Shown here: positions 1 to 13,100 of the stretch, piece after piece
Layout: each line of letters opens with the position of its first letter
Position numbering within the stretch: the first letter of the stretch is position 1
The notes under the pieces: model-generated
Told to the model about the DNA's origin: nothing
The model's database searches: none
What the model saw: only the letters and a program-made list of their open reading frames with translations
Made by a program: the position numbers and the translations under genes
NCBI RefSeq assembly: GCF_030052815.1
Contig: NC_079503.1
Coordinates: forward strand, 60,306,735-60,370,734
DNA length: 64,000 nt
Direction: 5' to 3'
Source of the DNA: Hevea brasiliensis
Taxonomy: Eukaryota > Streptophyta > Magnoliopsida > Malpighiales > Euphorbiaceae

Positions 1-2915
1 TTCCCTTACCTACGATAGCATAAAGAAGCTATCGCTAAGTACATCACTCAGTGATGAACAACTAATAACTTAAAACTTAAGGTAAAACACAATTTGTCAA
101 AGCATAATAAATCACATTTTTCTTAAGCATGAAAACTTCACAATAATTCTAAGTCCATAAGAGCCATTTATTGGAATAACATTTCAAAAAAGAAATCACA
201 CTTCATAAATCACAATTCACAAAGCATTAGTGTTGCCAACATCAACACACAGTTTAGGCCATGACACAAAATTTCACGATCAGTGCCGTGTTGTACACCA
301 CGACAAAGCAATCTCAACCTCACTAACCGTTATTAATGAGAGAAGGGCTAGCTAGCTAATGAGTACTCATGTAGTCTTACCCCACTAACCGTTATTAATG
401 GGAGACATAATCAATATTAATTATCAATCCCAAGTAGCCGTTACTACTGGGGAGTTTTGAAAGGAACTGTCATGCTAACTGTGGTTTCAAAACAATTTCT
501 AAAAATTTCTCACACAACAATCACATTTATAAACCAATAAACACATTTAAATTCATCATAATATCCATATAAAGGTAGAAACACCCAAATTTCTTAAATG
601 CAAGAGAAAAATCATATTTCAGTCAAAGTAAACTTGTTCAAAGCAAACTCATTCAATTTAACACATTCCAAGCAATTTACAAGTTTAAAAACGAAGACAA
701 GGTTAGTTGTGCACAAACCTTCAATGCTCTCGTTTCTCTTTACTCACTATTCCTTATCCGTCTCAACCTCTTTCTCTATTGAAAATATACAAATAGAATA
801 CCTCAATACTAATCTCAATTGCTGCCAAGAACTCATTACATGAATGTCTAATGCATCGTAAATTAGCTTTTCAAATTTTAGAGAGTTTTGGTTTTGGGAC
901 AACTTGATGCCTCAATCTTTGAACCCAATTTTTACTTAGTTTCGATCATAATTTGATGAGGTGTTCTTCATGAAAATTGTTCATTTAGGTCTTAAATTTA
1001 TTTTCCTTTTTGAATTGCCTAATTCGGAGTTGTGTAGCTCAAGTTATGACCAAAATACGGTTACTATTTACGTCACTGTTCATCCTGCAAATTCAGCTCT
1101 AGCAGATTTATCGATCTAAATTCATTCAACAGTTTGATCAAGTTAAGTCCATAATTTGGTCTAATGTTTTTAATATGAAATGTTCTACTATGTCTTAGGT
1201 TTCCATCGGTTCAAGAATCGCCTAAATCGGAGTTTTCTAGAGAGAGTTATGGCCATGCAAAAGTTACTGTTCATATGGTAAATCTGCAGTTCTGCAGATT
1301 CAGTAATTCAACTTTGCTCAGTAATTTGATTGGGTTAAGTCCATAATTTGGCCTCGAGTTCTTCATATGAAATGTTCTACTATGTCTTAGGTTTCCATCG
1401 GTTCAAGAATCGCCTAAATCAGAGTTTTCTAGAGAGAATTATGGCCATGCAAAATTTACTGTTCATATGATCAAATTCTACAGGTTCCAAAATTTTGTCT
1501 CTAAGTTCAAGGCTCATTTCAGATAGCTTAAGGTCATTTTTGGGCAGGGTATCTTCATAAAAATTCTAGCCCTTTGTCTTAAGTTTCATTTTCAATTAGT
1601 TTCACAGCAATTGGAGTTGTGTAGCTCAATTTATGGGCTATCAAACACACTGAACTCAGTGTGCAAAATTCTGCCCTAAGTTAAAATTTTCATTTCTTCA
1701 ATTACTTCCACTAACCAATCTCAATTCACATTTAATTCACTCAAAATGACTATAATTTATCATTAACACATCAATGGCACTTCCTAGCACAAAAACCACA
1801 ATTTTCAAACACCAAAGTTTACAATTTTCCCTAATCCTACCATTTTATTACTTCCATTCATCAACCCAATGTCAATTCAAACTAAATACACCTCAAATGA
1901 TTATAATTTAATACTACACACACCAATTTCACTCTCTAGCACCAAAGCTCCAATTTTCCCATGAATTCTAATCTTCTATAATTCAATTTATGCAATCCCA
2001 TGAAATCTTACTACTCCCAATCATGCATCTACTTCAATTTAACTTAGATTTATCATTAATTTAAATAAAATACATCAAAATCTTAATTTTCCCTAAATTG
2101 GCCAAAACCCTAGTTTAGATTTCTATACATGTTTCTATTCAATTTCTCATGTTATTTCATCATAAGTTAACTTAATTCAAAGCCTATACAACTAATCTAA
2201 CATGAAAATACACTTACCTCAATTGTGACCTTCCCAAATCTTTAATTTCTTCCAAATCTCTTGTCTCCCCTTGCTTTTAATCTCTCAATCAATGTTTAAT
2301 TTGATGTTCTCTACCAATTAGATACAAAACCCATAGAGGAAAAGCAAGGAATTGAGTTTTGAGAATTGGTGTTAATGGAGAAAGAAGGAAGAAGAAGAAA
2401 GAAAGAAAGAGAGAAGGAGAAAGAGTGGGTTGTAACTAAATGGGGGAGAGAAGAGGGTTTTCCATTTATATATTTATCCCCATTTTTTATTTATTTAATT
2501 CATTTAATTGAGTTGTCCAAAGCCTATTGATACTAAAATTTTAATTGGGTCAAAATGGAATTAAAATTCTAAATTTTTATTTCTTTTATTTTCTTTTCAC
2601 TTTATACTTGAATTCTTTTCCTAAAAAAAAAATTATTTCATAATTCAATATATTACTTTCATTTAATTTAATTTACATTTTGGTCGAAAGTCTACTCTTG
2701 AGGTGAATTGACCAAAATGTCCCTTATCGGGTCATAATCCCTCTTTTTCAATATACCCGGTGAATCCTTATATTTTTGGGTCACTTGAATTTTTATTATT
2801 TCTATCTCAATTAATTTTTTTTCTATTTATTTTTGGTCCTCAAGGTGTCTTTGAATAGTATTAGTCACGGACCAAAAATGATACTATTCATAACTCAGAG
2901 GTTCGAGGTGTTACA
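1..2915 (-). mobile_element. Gypsy LTR (element J), truncated by the window start
   Basis: This is a long terminal repeat in minus orientation. Its right terminus reads GGTGTTACA at 2907-2915, which is TGTAACACC on the minus strand and is the same terminus as the other Gypsy LTRs here. To its right the gag gene of element H resumes abruptly, so J is inserted in that gene. The interior shares blocks with the LTRs at 22825-26511 and 43323-47351: the CTAGCTAGC/ATGACAC block near 250-360 and the calls to 'ctatgtcttaggtttccatc' near 1190 and 1385. By comparison with 22825-26511 about 650 bp of the LTR lie outside the window. It could be a solo LTR or the 5' LTR of an element extending leftwards. 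A block of about 190 bp is duplicated in tandem near 1135-1470. No host gene is seen. Confidence 0.85.
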
Positions 2916-3766
2916 TCCAAAACCCCTGTTACGTTGCCTGTCCTTTCTGGACTGCTCTTCATTCCTGACTCTCTCCACATCAAGGGCTAATGCTACCAAC
3001 AGAGAGAAATCGGTGAAGTGGTGAGATGTCACTGTCAACCTGACATTGTCATTCACTCCGTCCTCAAACCTTCTGCATTTTTCAATTTCTATGGGCATCA
3101 ACTCTATTGCATATCGGCTAAGTCTCACAAATTCCTACTCATATTCAGAGACTGTGAGCTACCACTATCTCAGTGCCATGAATTCTCTTCTTCTGGCCTC
3201 TAAGTACACATGACTGGTGTATTTCTTTCTGAATTCAGCCAAAAAGAACTCCCAAGTAATCTGTGCAGGCTGTACCACTCTCGATACTATCACCCACCAT
3301 CTATAAGCATCCTCCTATAGCAGTGATAGAGCACACTCCAACTGTTACCCTGGGGTGCAGTGCAACTGCTGTAATACCCTCTATGTCCTCTCCAGCCAAT
3401 ACTCTACTACGGCTGGATCATCCTCCTTCTTACCCCTGAAGTAAACTACCCCATACTTTCGTAGTTTCTCTAGTGGGGATCTGTGTACAGGTTGTGGCTG
3501 TGGGGGCGGTGGTGGCTATACAAGTGGGGGTGGAGGTGGCTATGGCTATGGAGGTGGAGGTGGCTGTGGCTGAGGTATAGCTCCGGTGACCTAACGGAGC
3601 AGCTGAGTCATCTATTCTAGAAGACCTGCTATGCTCTCCCTACAGTGCCCCAGGATGACTCGGATATACTGTTTCGCTCCCTACTAGAAGCAGGTGCGGG
3701 TGCATGACTCTCTACCTCCTCCTCTATCGGTCTTGGAGGTCCATGCTCTGAAGGATCAGATGCCAT
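2916..3766 (-). pseudogene. gag: Gypsy element H gag, broken
   Basis: Remnant of a Ty3/Gypsy gag gene, the structural protein of the retrotransposon particle. The start codon is read at 3766 on the minus strand (Met-Ala-Ser-Asp-Pro-Ser), shortly after the primer-binding site, the same arrangement as in element C (start 40044). A Pro-rich stretch is encoded by the G-rich plus strand at about 3495-3575. The clearest piece is 2916-3128, with CRRFEDGVNDNVR and the VERVRNEEQSRKDRQ helix typical of Retrotrans_gag proteins of chromoviruses. The reading frame is shifted and stopped several times. The gene is cut at 2915 by LTR J, so the zinc knuckle and pol are not present here; they should lie left of the window. 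Confidence 0.8.
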
Positions 3767-3891
3767 CAATCCTATAAAATAGAAAAAGAATAGATCTGCA
3801 CTAGTGTCACCTCGACTCTATTTAAAGGCCCATGCATGTGATGCAAATTATTTCTTTCTATCTATCTAGGTCTAGGACCGCCTAAACCTCT

Positions 3892-3903
3892 ACTCTAATA
3901 CCA
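3892..3903 (-). other. Primer-binding site of Gypsy H
   Basis: On the minus strand this reads TGGTATTAGAGT, a decayed match to TGGTATCAGAGC, the complement of the plant initiator tRNA-Met 3' end. It lies 6 bp inside the LTR edge at 3910, which fixes H as a minus-strand element whose 5' LTR is to the right. Confidence 0.75.
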
Positions 3904-3909
3904 CTTAAA

Positions 3910-6396
3910 TGTGACGCCCCTTACCCGTCTACTGTATAGCCGAGCAAAAAGTGCCACATTCAGTGCCAGAACACCCTCTCTTGTTTTATCATATCTATTG
4001 TAAACTTTTAATATCATTTAAAAGTAGCAATCCATGTGTAGAATTTTTTTTTTTATAACTTATTTCTGTGGAGAACCGGACAGAGCCTCCCCTGTTTTAT
4101 TCGCATCTGGTGAGTTCCACTAATCACCTGTTAACATGTTTATAGTTAATTCACACATTTCCATATCATCTTCTCTTTTATCATTTCATTCATAACTATT
4201 TATGAGATCCCAAAATAAAGTATCATCTATTGAATTTATATGGAAATTCATTGATAATAAATTACAAGTTTTCATTTCAACCAGAAAGCTTAATTACAAG
4301 TCCAAAATGAAATACATCAAAACTAGTAATTACATCATGATTAGACATAATGAACCAAAATACTAGTCTATACATGGGCCCTACCAAAATACAAAAAACT
4401 GGTGAGGTGACTCTGGACAGTGGCAGATCTGGTCAGAGCTTTGTCAGGGCACTACTGGTGCTGCGGCTGCTCGGACTGGTCTCCAATACCTACGCGATGG
4501 AAAACCAACGTGCTAAGCATAATGCTTAGTGGTGCATAATTTATAATAACAATAACTAAACAATTTAAATGATAATTCTATATATGGCAATTTCATAAAT
4601 TCTAGGTATTTTACATTTTCATTTTACTTTGGAAACAATTTAAATTATTGGGATCTTTTCTATTTACTTAGTGTATATTCAGTCTTAATTAATTATTATC
4701 AATACTCAAGAAATCTATAACAAATTATCCAAGTTGGATACACGGGAGTATACTAGTAGACAGCCATATGTCTATCCAGTATACATCTGTCAGGCACGAG
4801 GCCAACTGTTAGGCACGAGGCCCACTGTCAAGCTTGTAAAGCTAGAAATAAAGTAGGCACAATGGCCAGTAAGTAGGCATATAGCCTGTAGAACAATCAT
4901 ACCAGACATATATTGCCAGTTCATAATTTTCTTGATAGGCAGTACTGCTATCTATAGTCCCAAATTGGTATACCAATCGATCTAAACTAAATAAATAAGT
5001 CTAGGTATACTATGGGCAATTACACATTATTACATATTTATTTGAATGTTCATATCACTTTATAATGGGAAAATAGGTCCCACATACCTCTTTCATATGG
5101 TTTAGTGTTCAATAGCTTGTTAGGGTTAAATTCCCTATCATAAGATAATTTATCTTATGGACCTTTCTTTAGTTTCAGTTTTTGTGTCTCACTTTTACCT
5201 ATCCATTTGATTAGTTTGCAGCTACTGTTTGGCCACACTTCCTTCATGGAAGTTATTCCCCTATGTCTTATCTTTATTTTCCTTTTTTGAATCATGTCAA
5301 TTTGATTTTTAGAACTCAAGTTATGGTTAGATAACCATAACTGACTCAGTTCTATATTCTGGTTCCTTAACTAGACAGATTTTGGACTTAGAGTTTACCT
5401 AATTAATGGAATAGGTTGCAGTCACTTTTAGACATGGTAATCTTCATAAAAATTGTTTCCTTATGTCTTATGATCATTGAGAAATTTGTATCACAATTTT
5501 TCAAGCTTTGTGGAATTATTTATGGCCAATTTACTGACCTGGGCTCATCTACCCTATGCCAACAGGGCCTCAGTTCAGGATAGTGAATGCAGGTCACTTT
5601 TTGAGGTTCTTACAGGCATAATTTGAGGAACATCTCTAAAATAAAGTTGTAGCCCTATCTCTTAGGTTTCTGGAAAGGTATGGTTCAACTCAATTAGATT
5701 TTTCTAGTGGGAGTTATGACCAAAAGACTGTTCTGAGGTCAAGTGAAGTTTGGTCAGATTGTAGGTTTTGATGCAGTGACTTTTTCTGACCATTTGACAT
5801 AGTTCTCTTGATTTTTGAGTTTTGGCCAAAATACCAATTTTGTATATCTATGTCTTGTGGACATTTTTCCACTGGTTTTACCATATTTGAATTCTTGTAG
5901 ACCAAGTTATGGCCATTTTGTAAAAATTGGTCGGATAAGTTTGTGTCCAGCAGTTTCTAGGCAACCTAATTCTAGGCAATTTTGTGACCCAACTTGGGCC
6001 CGCAATTTGATTTGGTTTTTGGCATTTCTGAGTTCAGTGGTCTTCATGAAAATTGTAGCCCTATATCTAAGCTTTCCAATGGTATCAAATTTAGGTCATT
6101 TGGACCAGTATAGAGGGAGTTCTGACCAACTGTTCATTTGGTCATTTTCTAGGTTTTATGCAGGGAAATCTACATTTGGGTAGTGTTTAGGTCAAGTTTT
6201 TGACAAAATTTGGGCATGGTATCTCCATGAAAAATTGGCTATTTTGAGTCTAATTTCAGCTCCAATTGGCCTCATAACAATTGGAGTCACAAATTTTCAG
6301 TTATGATTCCACAAACCCACTGGACTCATTGAGTCCCAACCTGTAGAAAATTGACACTTCCAAAACTCAATCTCCTCCAACTTCCTTACTTCAATT
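3910..6396 (-). mobile_element. 5' LTR of Gypsy H, interrupted by Copia A
   Basis: The left edge TGTGACGCCCCTTACCCG matches the left edge of the LTR of element C (TGTGACACCCCTTACCCG at 40172) and adjoins a primer-binding site. The LTR is in minus orientation. It is cut at 6396/6397 by Copia A, leaving CAATT (6392-6396) as the expected target duplication. The rest of this LTR should lie right of the window, beyond the other end of Copia A. The interior carries the repeated 'caagttatggccaaaa' type blocks seen in all Gypsy LTRs of the window. Open frames inside it, up to 122 codons, have no recognisable domain. Confidence 0.8.
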
Positions 6397-8470
6397 TGTT
6401 AGTAGCATGCCCTAGAGCATATCATTTAATATGTATCTTATACATGTTTATTAATAAAAAGGCAATTTTACTTTTTCGTTTACATAATATATTTATGTGT
6501 AATAGAAAGGGTCCATTGATATTTTGTTAAAAATTTTATTCTTAAGTTGTTAAGAATATGAATGACAGTATTTCTAGCACAAAGTATCATAAATTGGTTC
6601 ACAATCGAGGATACTTCACAATAAGGACATGAATTATCCAGAAAGATTGTAATCATATTTGTTCACAAGTTATTTATATAAGATAAAAATAAGATGGAAT
6701 GGTGAGTCTAATGCCATATAACAAACATGATAGGCACTTATGCATGATAAATACGCCAAACCAGTGACACTTTTGACAATCACGTGGAAGTTTACTCTTG
6801 TCAATGCACTGCCATAAATCATATCAGTGCATATAATCTTTAAACCTGAGATAGCACAGTTATCTTGTATGTAGGTGGTTTGAGTTTGATACTGCTTTCA
6901 TATTTGTACTGTGTATGGATATATGGGCATGTGTTGGCTCCTACCAGTTATATATAGAGATAGGTGTTGATCAAGATGGAATCTGTTCCCCTAAGTAAAT
7001 CGGGATAAAATCCTATGTTCGTTTAATTGTTCTTGATGTTTCAAGTTCCTGGCCAGGACAGACAGATTAGTCAGAAAAGAGTATGGAATTAAAAGAGAAC
7101 ATAATATTCAAAGCAAATGGGGTTTGAAATAAACCATGACTCCAGCTCGAATTGGGATTTTATAACAGAAAGATTCTAGTGCATGGTAACATATGATTAA
7201 AGGTTCATTTAAGGTATTCCTTATTACTGATTGGGTGGCCATGGCATGCTATGCTAGGTGTTAACCATGGTCTATGGGTTGCCTAAAATGACTTAGAGAA
7301 ATCATTTATGGTAAGAAAGAGTTTTGATGATATTAAGAGTTAATATCATATCTTATTGCCAATTAGTGATAAGCCTAGTGAGTCACACACATACACGAGT
7401 AACTACCAAGTTAAATGTGATTTAATTAATTAGTTAAAGAGTTTAATTGATTAATTAAATAGGTTTGGTTTGCAATTAGATTGCAAAGTCTCTAGCATGG
7501 CTTGAAACCAAATCTAGGTTATTGGATATATAGTATAAGTTCAATTTATATTTAAAGTGTTTAAATATGAATTTAATTATGAGAAATTAATTTATAGAGA
7601 TTAATTAATTAATTTATATTTGATATAAATTAATTAGAAGAGGAGAAATAATTATTTTGGGTTGAGAACTCAAAATTACAACACAAGGGTAATTTGGTCA
7701 TTTCACAGGGTGACATGTGGCGCCATGAGATGGTGACACATGGTATCATAGTTTGTCGTCTTCCTATCATGCATGATGATCAAAGTCAAGATTAAACCTA
7801 GCTTTGACACTTGGCTTAATGTGATTATGTCAATTAAAATTAAGATGCAATCAGAAGATGACATGTGGCAAGGGTTTTAAGTGATGACCTAATTATAAAA
7901 GGGAAAGAATGAAAGAATAAAGCACACATTCTGATTTTTCTAAAGGGGTGCCACCACCCATAAAGCTCTCTTCCTATCTTCTTCTTCTTCTCTCATCAAT
8001 TCAAAGAGAATTGCCCATATTCTCTTGAATTAAAATTGCTAGAAATTGTTTCTAGTGTCCTATATACATCCACAACCTCTCTAAAGGCAAATCCCTAATT
8101 TCTAATTGGTTAGTAAGGCTTGAGAAGCTGTTCAAGGGGCTGCCATTGGTGATCTTGGTGTGTACAAACTAGAGGGACAATATTTGGGGTCCTAGGTGCT
8201 TCACAAATGTACCAATCACATCCACAGTGCATCAAAAGGTTAGTGCACATATTCTTGTATCAATCTAGGGTTCTAATGAATTAATTTGTTAATTCTAAAA
8301 TCTTAAATGGTAAATGTAGATCCTAATACATAGTAAAAGGGTTTTAATATGCAATTGAACATTGAAGTCAATTAGGTATATAGTGAATCTTGCATGATGC
8401 ATGAGACCCTAGAAGAAAAATTTTGAATTCAATGTTCTAATCTAATAATTTTCATGCTTTCGCTCCTTCA
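6397..8470 (+). repeat. 5' LTR of Copia A
   Basis: 2074 bp, starting TGTTAGTAGCATGCCCTAG and ending CTCCTTCA immediately before the primer-binding site. It aligns along its length with the Copia LTRs at 19161, 30312, 48604, 56489 and 60599 and is the most diverged of them. It shows TG...CA termini. A plausible TATA box lies at 7894-7901, and a pair of potential RNA hairpins lies at about 7999-8060. Confidence 0.92.
7894..7901 (+). promoter_or_regulatory. Candidate TATA box in LTR of Copia A
   Basis: TATAAAAG lies about 570 bp before the LTR end, a sensible position for the U3/R border. In Copia I the same place reads TATTTAAG (50135-50142 and the equivalent in the 3' LTR). The assignment rests on sequence and position only; no transcript evidence is available. 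Confidence 0.4.
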
Positions 8471-8472
8471 AT

Positions 8473-8484
8473 TGGTATCAGAGC
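8473..8484 (+). other. Primer-binding site of Copia A
   Basis: TGGTATCAGAGC is a perfect 12-base match to the complement of the initiator tRNA-Met 3' end. It starts 2 bases after the LTR. Confidence 0.9.
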
Positions 8485-10166
8485 CACTATATTTTCCATT
8501 TAGATTGTTCAATATGTGATTTAATTGTGTGATTTGATCAAGAGTTAATTGTTTCATTACTGGTTAGACCAACAAAGGTGGCGGCTTGGTTATCACCATG
8601 GTGGTGTGCATGGTTTGGCCATGTTTGATGGGTCTAAGCATGCGCATGGTGTTTGGGTTTTGAATGTGCAATTGTTGTATGATCTAAGGCTCATCCTATA
8701 ACTAATTAAAATGTTTAATTAGGAGTTTTAATCACACAATTAAATTTTGGTTCAAATCTGAATTTTTAAATTTGTTTTGAATAAGATTCAAATCTGAATT
8801 TTTAAATTTAGTTGAATGAGATTCCAATCTGAATTTTTAAATTTGTTTGAATGAGATTCAAATCTGAATTTTTAAATTTGTTTTGAATAAGATTCAAATC
8901 TGAATTTTTAAATTTGTTTTGAATAAGATTCAAATCTGAATTTTTAAATTTGGTTGAATGAGATTCAAATCTGAATTTTTTTAGTTGAATATGAGATATT
9001 CAATTTAATTTTAGTTTGTACGTTTTATTTAATTGTTAAATGGTAATATGCATAATGGATGATCATGGACAATAAAAGACCAATGTGATTGGATTTATTT
9101 CTTTTATTTTTCTTTGGGTTGTAAATTAATTAATTTATTTTGGTGGCATGTATTATAAAGGTTGTAATATTTTTGGGTTGTAATTTCATTTATTTGAGGA
9201 CTTTAAAGTCCATGTTCTTATAAACTCGCCTTGGTATGCCAAGGATTACAATGTAATGGATTGCAAGAAGATCAAGGAGGTCAAGAGCATTGGTGGGACC
9301 AATGGGAAGAATTCAAGATCAAGTGTTGATTATGTACTCCTTCAGCAACTCTTGTAAAATGAATGAATGAAATGCACCTAGGAATGCCCTGATTCAATTC
9401 TTGGTGGCTCAGAATTGAATCGCTTAGAAAGTCCATGATCATACCATATTTATTATTTATCCATATATGCATGAGATGTATGGAAATGTATGCAAGTATA
9501 TGATATATGCATGCTAATTGGATAATGTGCAAAGTGAGATCATAATAGTAATTAAGCAGACCACAAAATCTTCCAAACAAATGATTAAGTTGGAAATGGT
9601 ATAATTAAAGTAATTATATCATGGGCCCTCCATTGAGACAATTATTTTAAGAAATTTTAAATACTTGCATATGATGTAATTAATTTAAGAGATTTTCTTA
9701 AGAATAATTGTTAAGCATGAGATGTTGTAAATATGCAAATGGTTTGGTGGCCAATAATGGATGCGCCTAAGGACATTAAAATTATTTGCATGTTTACTGG
9801 CTCAAATGGGATCAACTTAACTAAAGCAAGATAAGTCAATAATGGATGTGCCTGAGATTTTGAACATTAGGGGCTAGGTAAATGATTGAACCTCATATGA
9901 GATGTGATGGGCAAGGAGTTGCTCACTTACTGTTTATTATAATTCCAATAATGGATGTGCCTGAGGATGATCAATAATACTATAAGATTCAATCACCCAC
10001 TAGAAATCCATCCAACTAGGATTTCCGTTTCCTACTTTGGAAGTGTAGGATTCGCTAAGTTAATGGGAGGACCAATTTGAATAAAAGACCATAATTATTT
10101 TGGTTAAATACATGATACATTTACTAATTAATCTGGTTATTTTCTGCAGTTAATTTTTTGATAATA
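8485..10166 (+). other. Long untranslated leader of Copia A
   Basis: About 1.7 kb lies between the primer-binding site and the gag start with no credible gene. It holds an AT-rich tandem repeat (about 8745-8990) and three dispersed copies of a motif close to AATAATGGATGTGCCTGAG at about 9752, 9838 and 9946. The same layout is present in the leaders of Copia B, E and I, so the leader is a family trait and not an insertion. Confidence 0.8.
8745..8990 (+). repeat. AT-rich tandem repeat, about 35-bp unit, 7 copies
   Basis: The core GATTCAAATCTGAATTTTTA recurs about seven times with a spacer of 14-16 bases (AATTTGTTTTGAATAA type). Equivalent arrays occur at about 29730-30045, 50965-51305 and 60010-60325 with different copy numbers, so the array expands and shrinks between copies of the element. 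Confidence 0.85.
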
Positions 10167-13100
10167 ATGAGCACACCACAACCACCACCATCCAATATCC
10201 TTGCGAGCATACTTGATCACAATAGGTTGACAGGACCTAATCTTTCTGACTGGCTAAGAAATTTAAAACTTGTCCTGAACCTTGAACATATAGGATATGT
10301 TCTAGACTCAAATGTTTCTGGACCCTTACCTCCAGAGGCCACTCAAGTGGAACATGATACTTTAGACAAGTGGAAGGAGCATGATATGAGAGCCAAGTGT
10401 TATATGTTTGCTTCTATGAATAATGAGTTATAGAAGCAGCATGAGAACATGCAGAGCACAAGTGAGATCCTCTTTCACCTACAAGTGTTGTATGGTGAGC
10501 ATAGCAGGAATACCAGGTATGAGATATCTAGGCCGCTATTTCGAATGAGGATGTCTAAGGGATAAAATGTTGGGGATCATGTCCACAAAATGATTCGACT
10601 TATTGAGCAGCTGGAACATCTTAATTTTAACATGGATTTCTAACTGTAGATGAATTTGATCCTACAGTCCCTACCTGAGTCATTTGGAAATTTTATGGCA
10701 AATTTCCATATGACTAAGCAGGAATATCCCTTGGCTGGTTTACTTAACATGCTGGTTATTGCCCAAAAGAATATGCCGGGCAATAAAGGAAAAGAGGTAG
10801 CTTTGATTGCATCTTCTTTTGCTAGAAAGTCCAACAAGAAGAAGGGTAATAAGAAAAGGAAACCTCAAATTCCTGGTCCTTCCAAGAAGATAGCTAAATA
10901 GAAAGGGAAGACGAAAGCTGATAGAGGCAAAGGAAAGTGTTTCCACTGCCAGAAGGATGGGCACTGGAAAAGAAACTGCCCAAAGTATCTTACTTCTCTG
11001 AAGGACAAGAAGGATAGACCTTCAGAAGTTATGTCTGTGTCTTATTATTTAGATTCTGATGATACTCATAGTTCATCTACAGCTTAGGTTTTAGATACTG
11101 GTGCCAGTTCTCACATTTCTTATGATATGCAGGAACTAGCAAACAATAGCAGCTTGCATTCTCGAGAAGTTAGACTCCGGATTGGCGATGGCTCAATTGT
11201 TGAAGCTTTAGCCGTAGGATATAAATCTTTTTATATGTCTGAATATGTTTTGTGTTTGAATAATATTTTATATGTCCCTCATGCTTTTAAGAACATCATT
11301 TCTATATCTAGTTTGACTAGAAATGGCTATGAATTTTAATTCACAGATGATGTTTGCAATATTTATTTTAGAAATAAATATGTTGGCTCGGGTTATATCC
11401 ATGATGGTCTTTATTATTTGGATAATAATGACAAACACAAAATGAATGCAAGTAATAAAAAAGAATGCAATGCCATGGTGAAAATCAACTCAAGTTTAAA
11501 ATATATTTGGCACTTAAGATTAGGTCATGTTGCAGAAGATAGGATTGCGAAACTGGAGAAAAATGGGGATTTTATCCTCATTGGGTTCTGAACCTACTCC
11601 AACTTGTGAATCCTGCCTTCAGGGCAAAATGGCTAGATCATCCTTTGTTGGACAAGGGTTAAGAGCTGAAAATATTTTGGAGCTAATATATAGTGATGTA
11701 TGTGGCCCATTTAGAGAAATGACTAGAGGCGATTTTCATTATTTTATTACCTTTACTGATGAAAAATCAAGGTTTGGGTATTTATATTTGATGAAATACA
11801 AACATGAATCCTTTGAAAAGTTCAAAGAATTTAAATTTGAAGTAGAAAATCAAACAAGAAAAGGTATTAAAGCTCTTCGATCAGATAGTGGAGGTGAATA
11901 CTTGAGTACTGAATTTGATGAATACTTGAAAGAGCATGGCATTGTTTTCCAGCTGACTCCTCTATGAACACCATAGTTGAATGGTGTATCTGAAAGGAGA
12001 AATCGTACTCTATTAGATATGGTACATAGTATGATGAGCTATACTGATATGCCAATCTCCTTTTGGGGATTTGCATTAGAATCAGCTTTGCATATTCTGA
12101 ATAGAATTCCATCAAAATCAGTATCTTCCACACCTTATGAGATATGGCATGGAAGAAAATCAAGTCTTAAGCATGTTAAGATTTAGGGTTGTCCAGCTTA
12201 TATTAAAAAGCTGAACACTGATAAATTGGAAACCAAATCAGAAAAATATTGATTTATTGGATATCCAAAAGAGAGTTTTGGATATTATTTTTATTTGCCT
12301 AAATCACAAAAGGTTGTGGTAAGTAGAGATGCCACATTTCTTGAACAACAGTTTGTTCAAGAAGGAGGCAAAGGAAGGCAAATAGAGTTAGAATTTGAGA
12401 ATTCTGACCAACCAACAGATCAGATGGATATAGATCCATCTAGTCAACCTACACCTATTGATAAAGCATTTACAGCTATTCCTCGCAAATTAACCAGGAT
12501 ATCTCATCCATCAGTGAGATATGGTTTTATTCATGAAGATGAACAAGAGTTGTTTAATCATAAAGAAGTAGATCATGGAGATGATCCACTTACCTATGAA
12601 GAAGCTATATCAGATATAGACTCTTCAAAATGGATTGTTGCTATGAAATCTGAAATTGATTCCATGTATAAGAATCAAGTTTGGGATCTTGTTAACCCAC
12701 CTAAAGGTATTGTACCTGTAGGGAATAAATGGATTTTCAAGAAGAAAATTAGTTCTGATGGAAAGGTAGAGACCTATAAAGTAAGGCTAGTAGCGAAAGG
12801 GTTTCGCCAAAGGCAAGGAATCGACTATGAGGAGACTTTTTTGCCTGTTGCCATGCTTAAATCAATTAGGATTCTATTAGCAATGGCTGCATACTATGAT
12901 TATGAGATTTGGCAGATGAATGTCAAAACAGGTTTTCTCAATGGATACATTGAAGAAAACATTTTCATGGAACAACCTAGGGGTTTTGAATCCCAAGATG
13001 ATTCCAAAGTATGCAAACTAAAGTGATCCATTTATGGGTTGAAACAAGCTTCGAGGAGTTGGAACATCCATTTTGATGAAGCCATTAAGTCATTTGGTTT

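Noticed and set aside
3495..3575. G-rich GGTGGTGGC repeats that look like a possible quadruplex or Gly-rich gene
   Set aside because: On the minus strand they encode the Pro-rich stretch of Gypsy H gag, matched by a Pro run in element C.
5815..6183. 122-codon open frame in the LTR of Gypsy H
   Set aside because: It lies wholly in LTR sequence, overlaps another frame on the opposite strand, and has no conserved counterpart in related LTRs.
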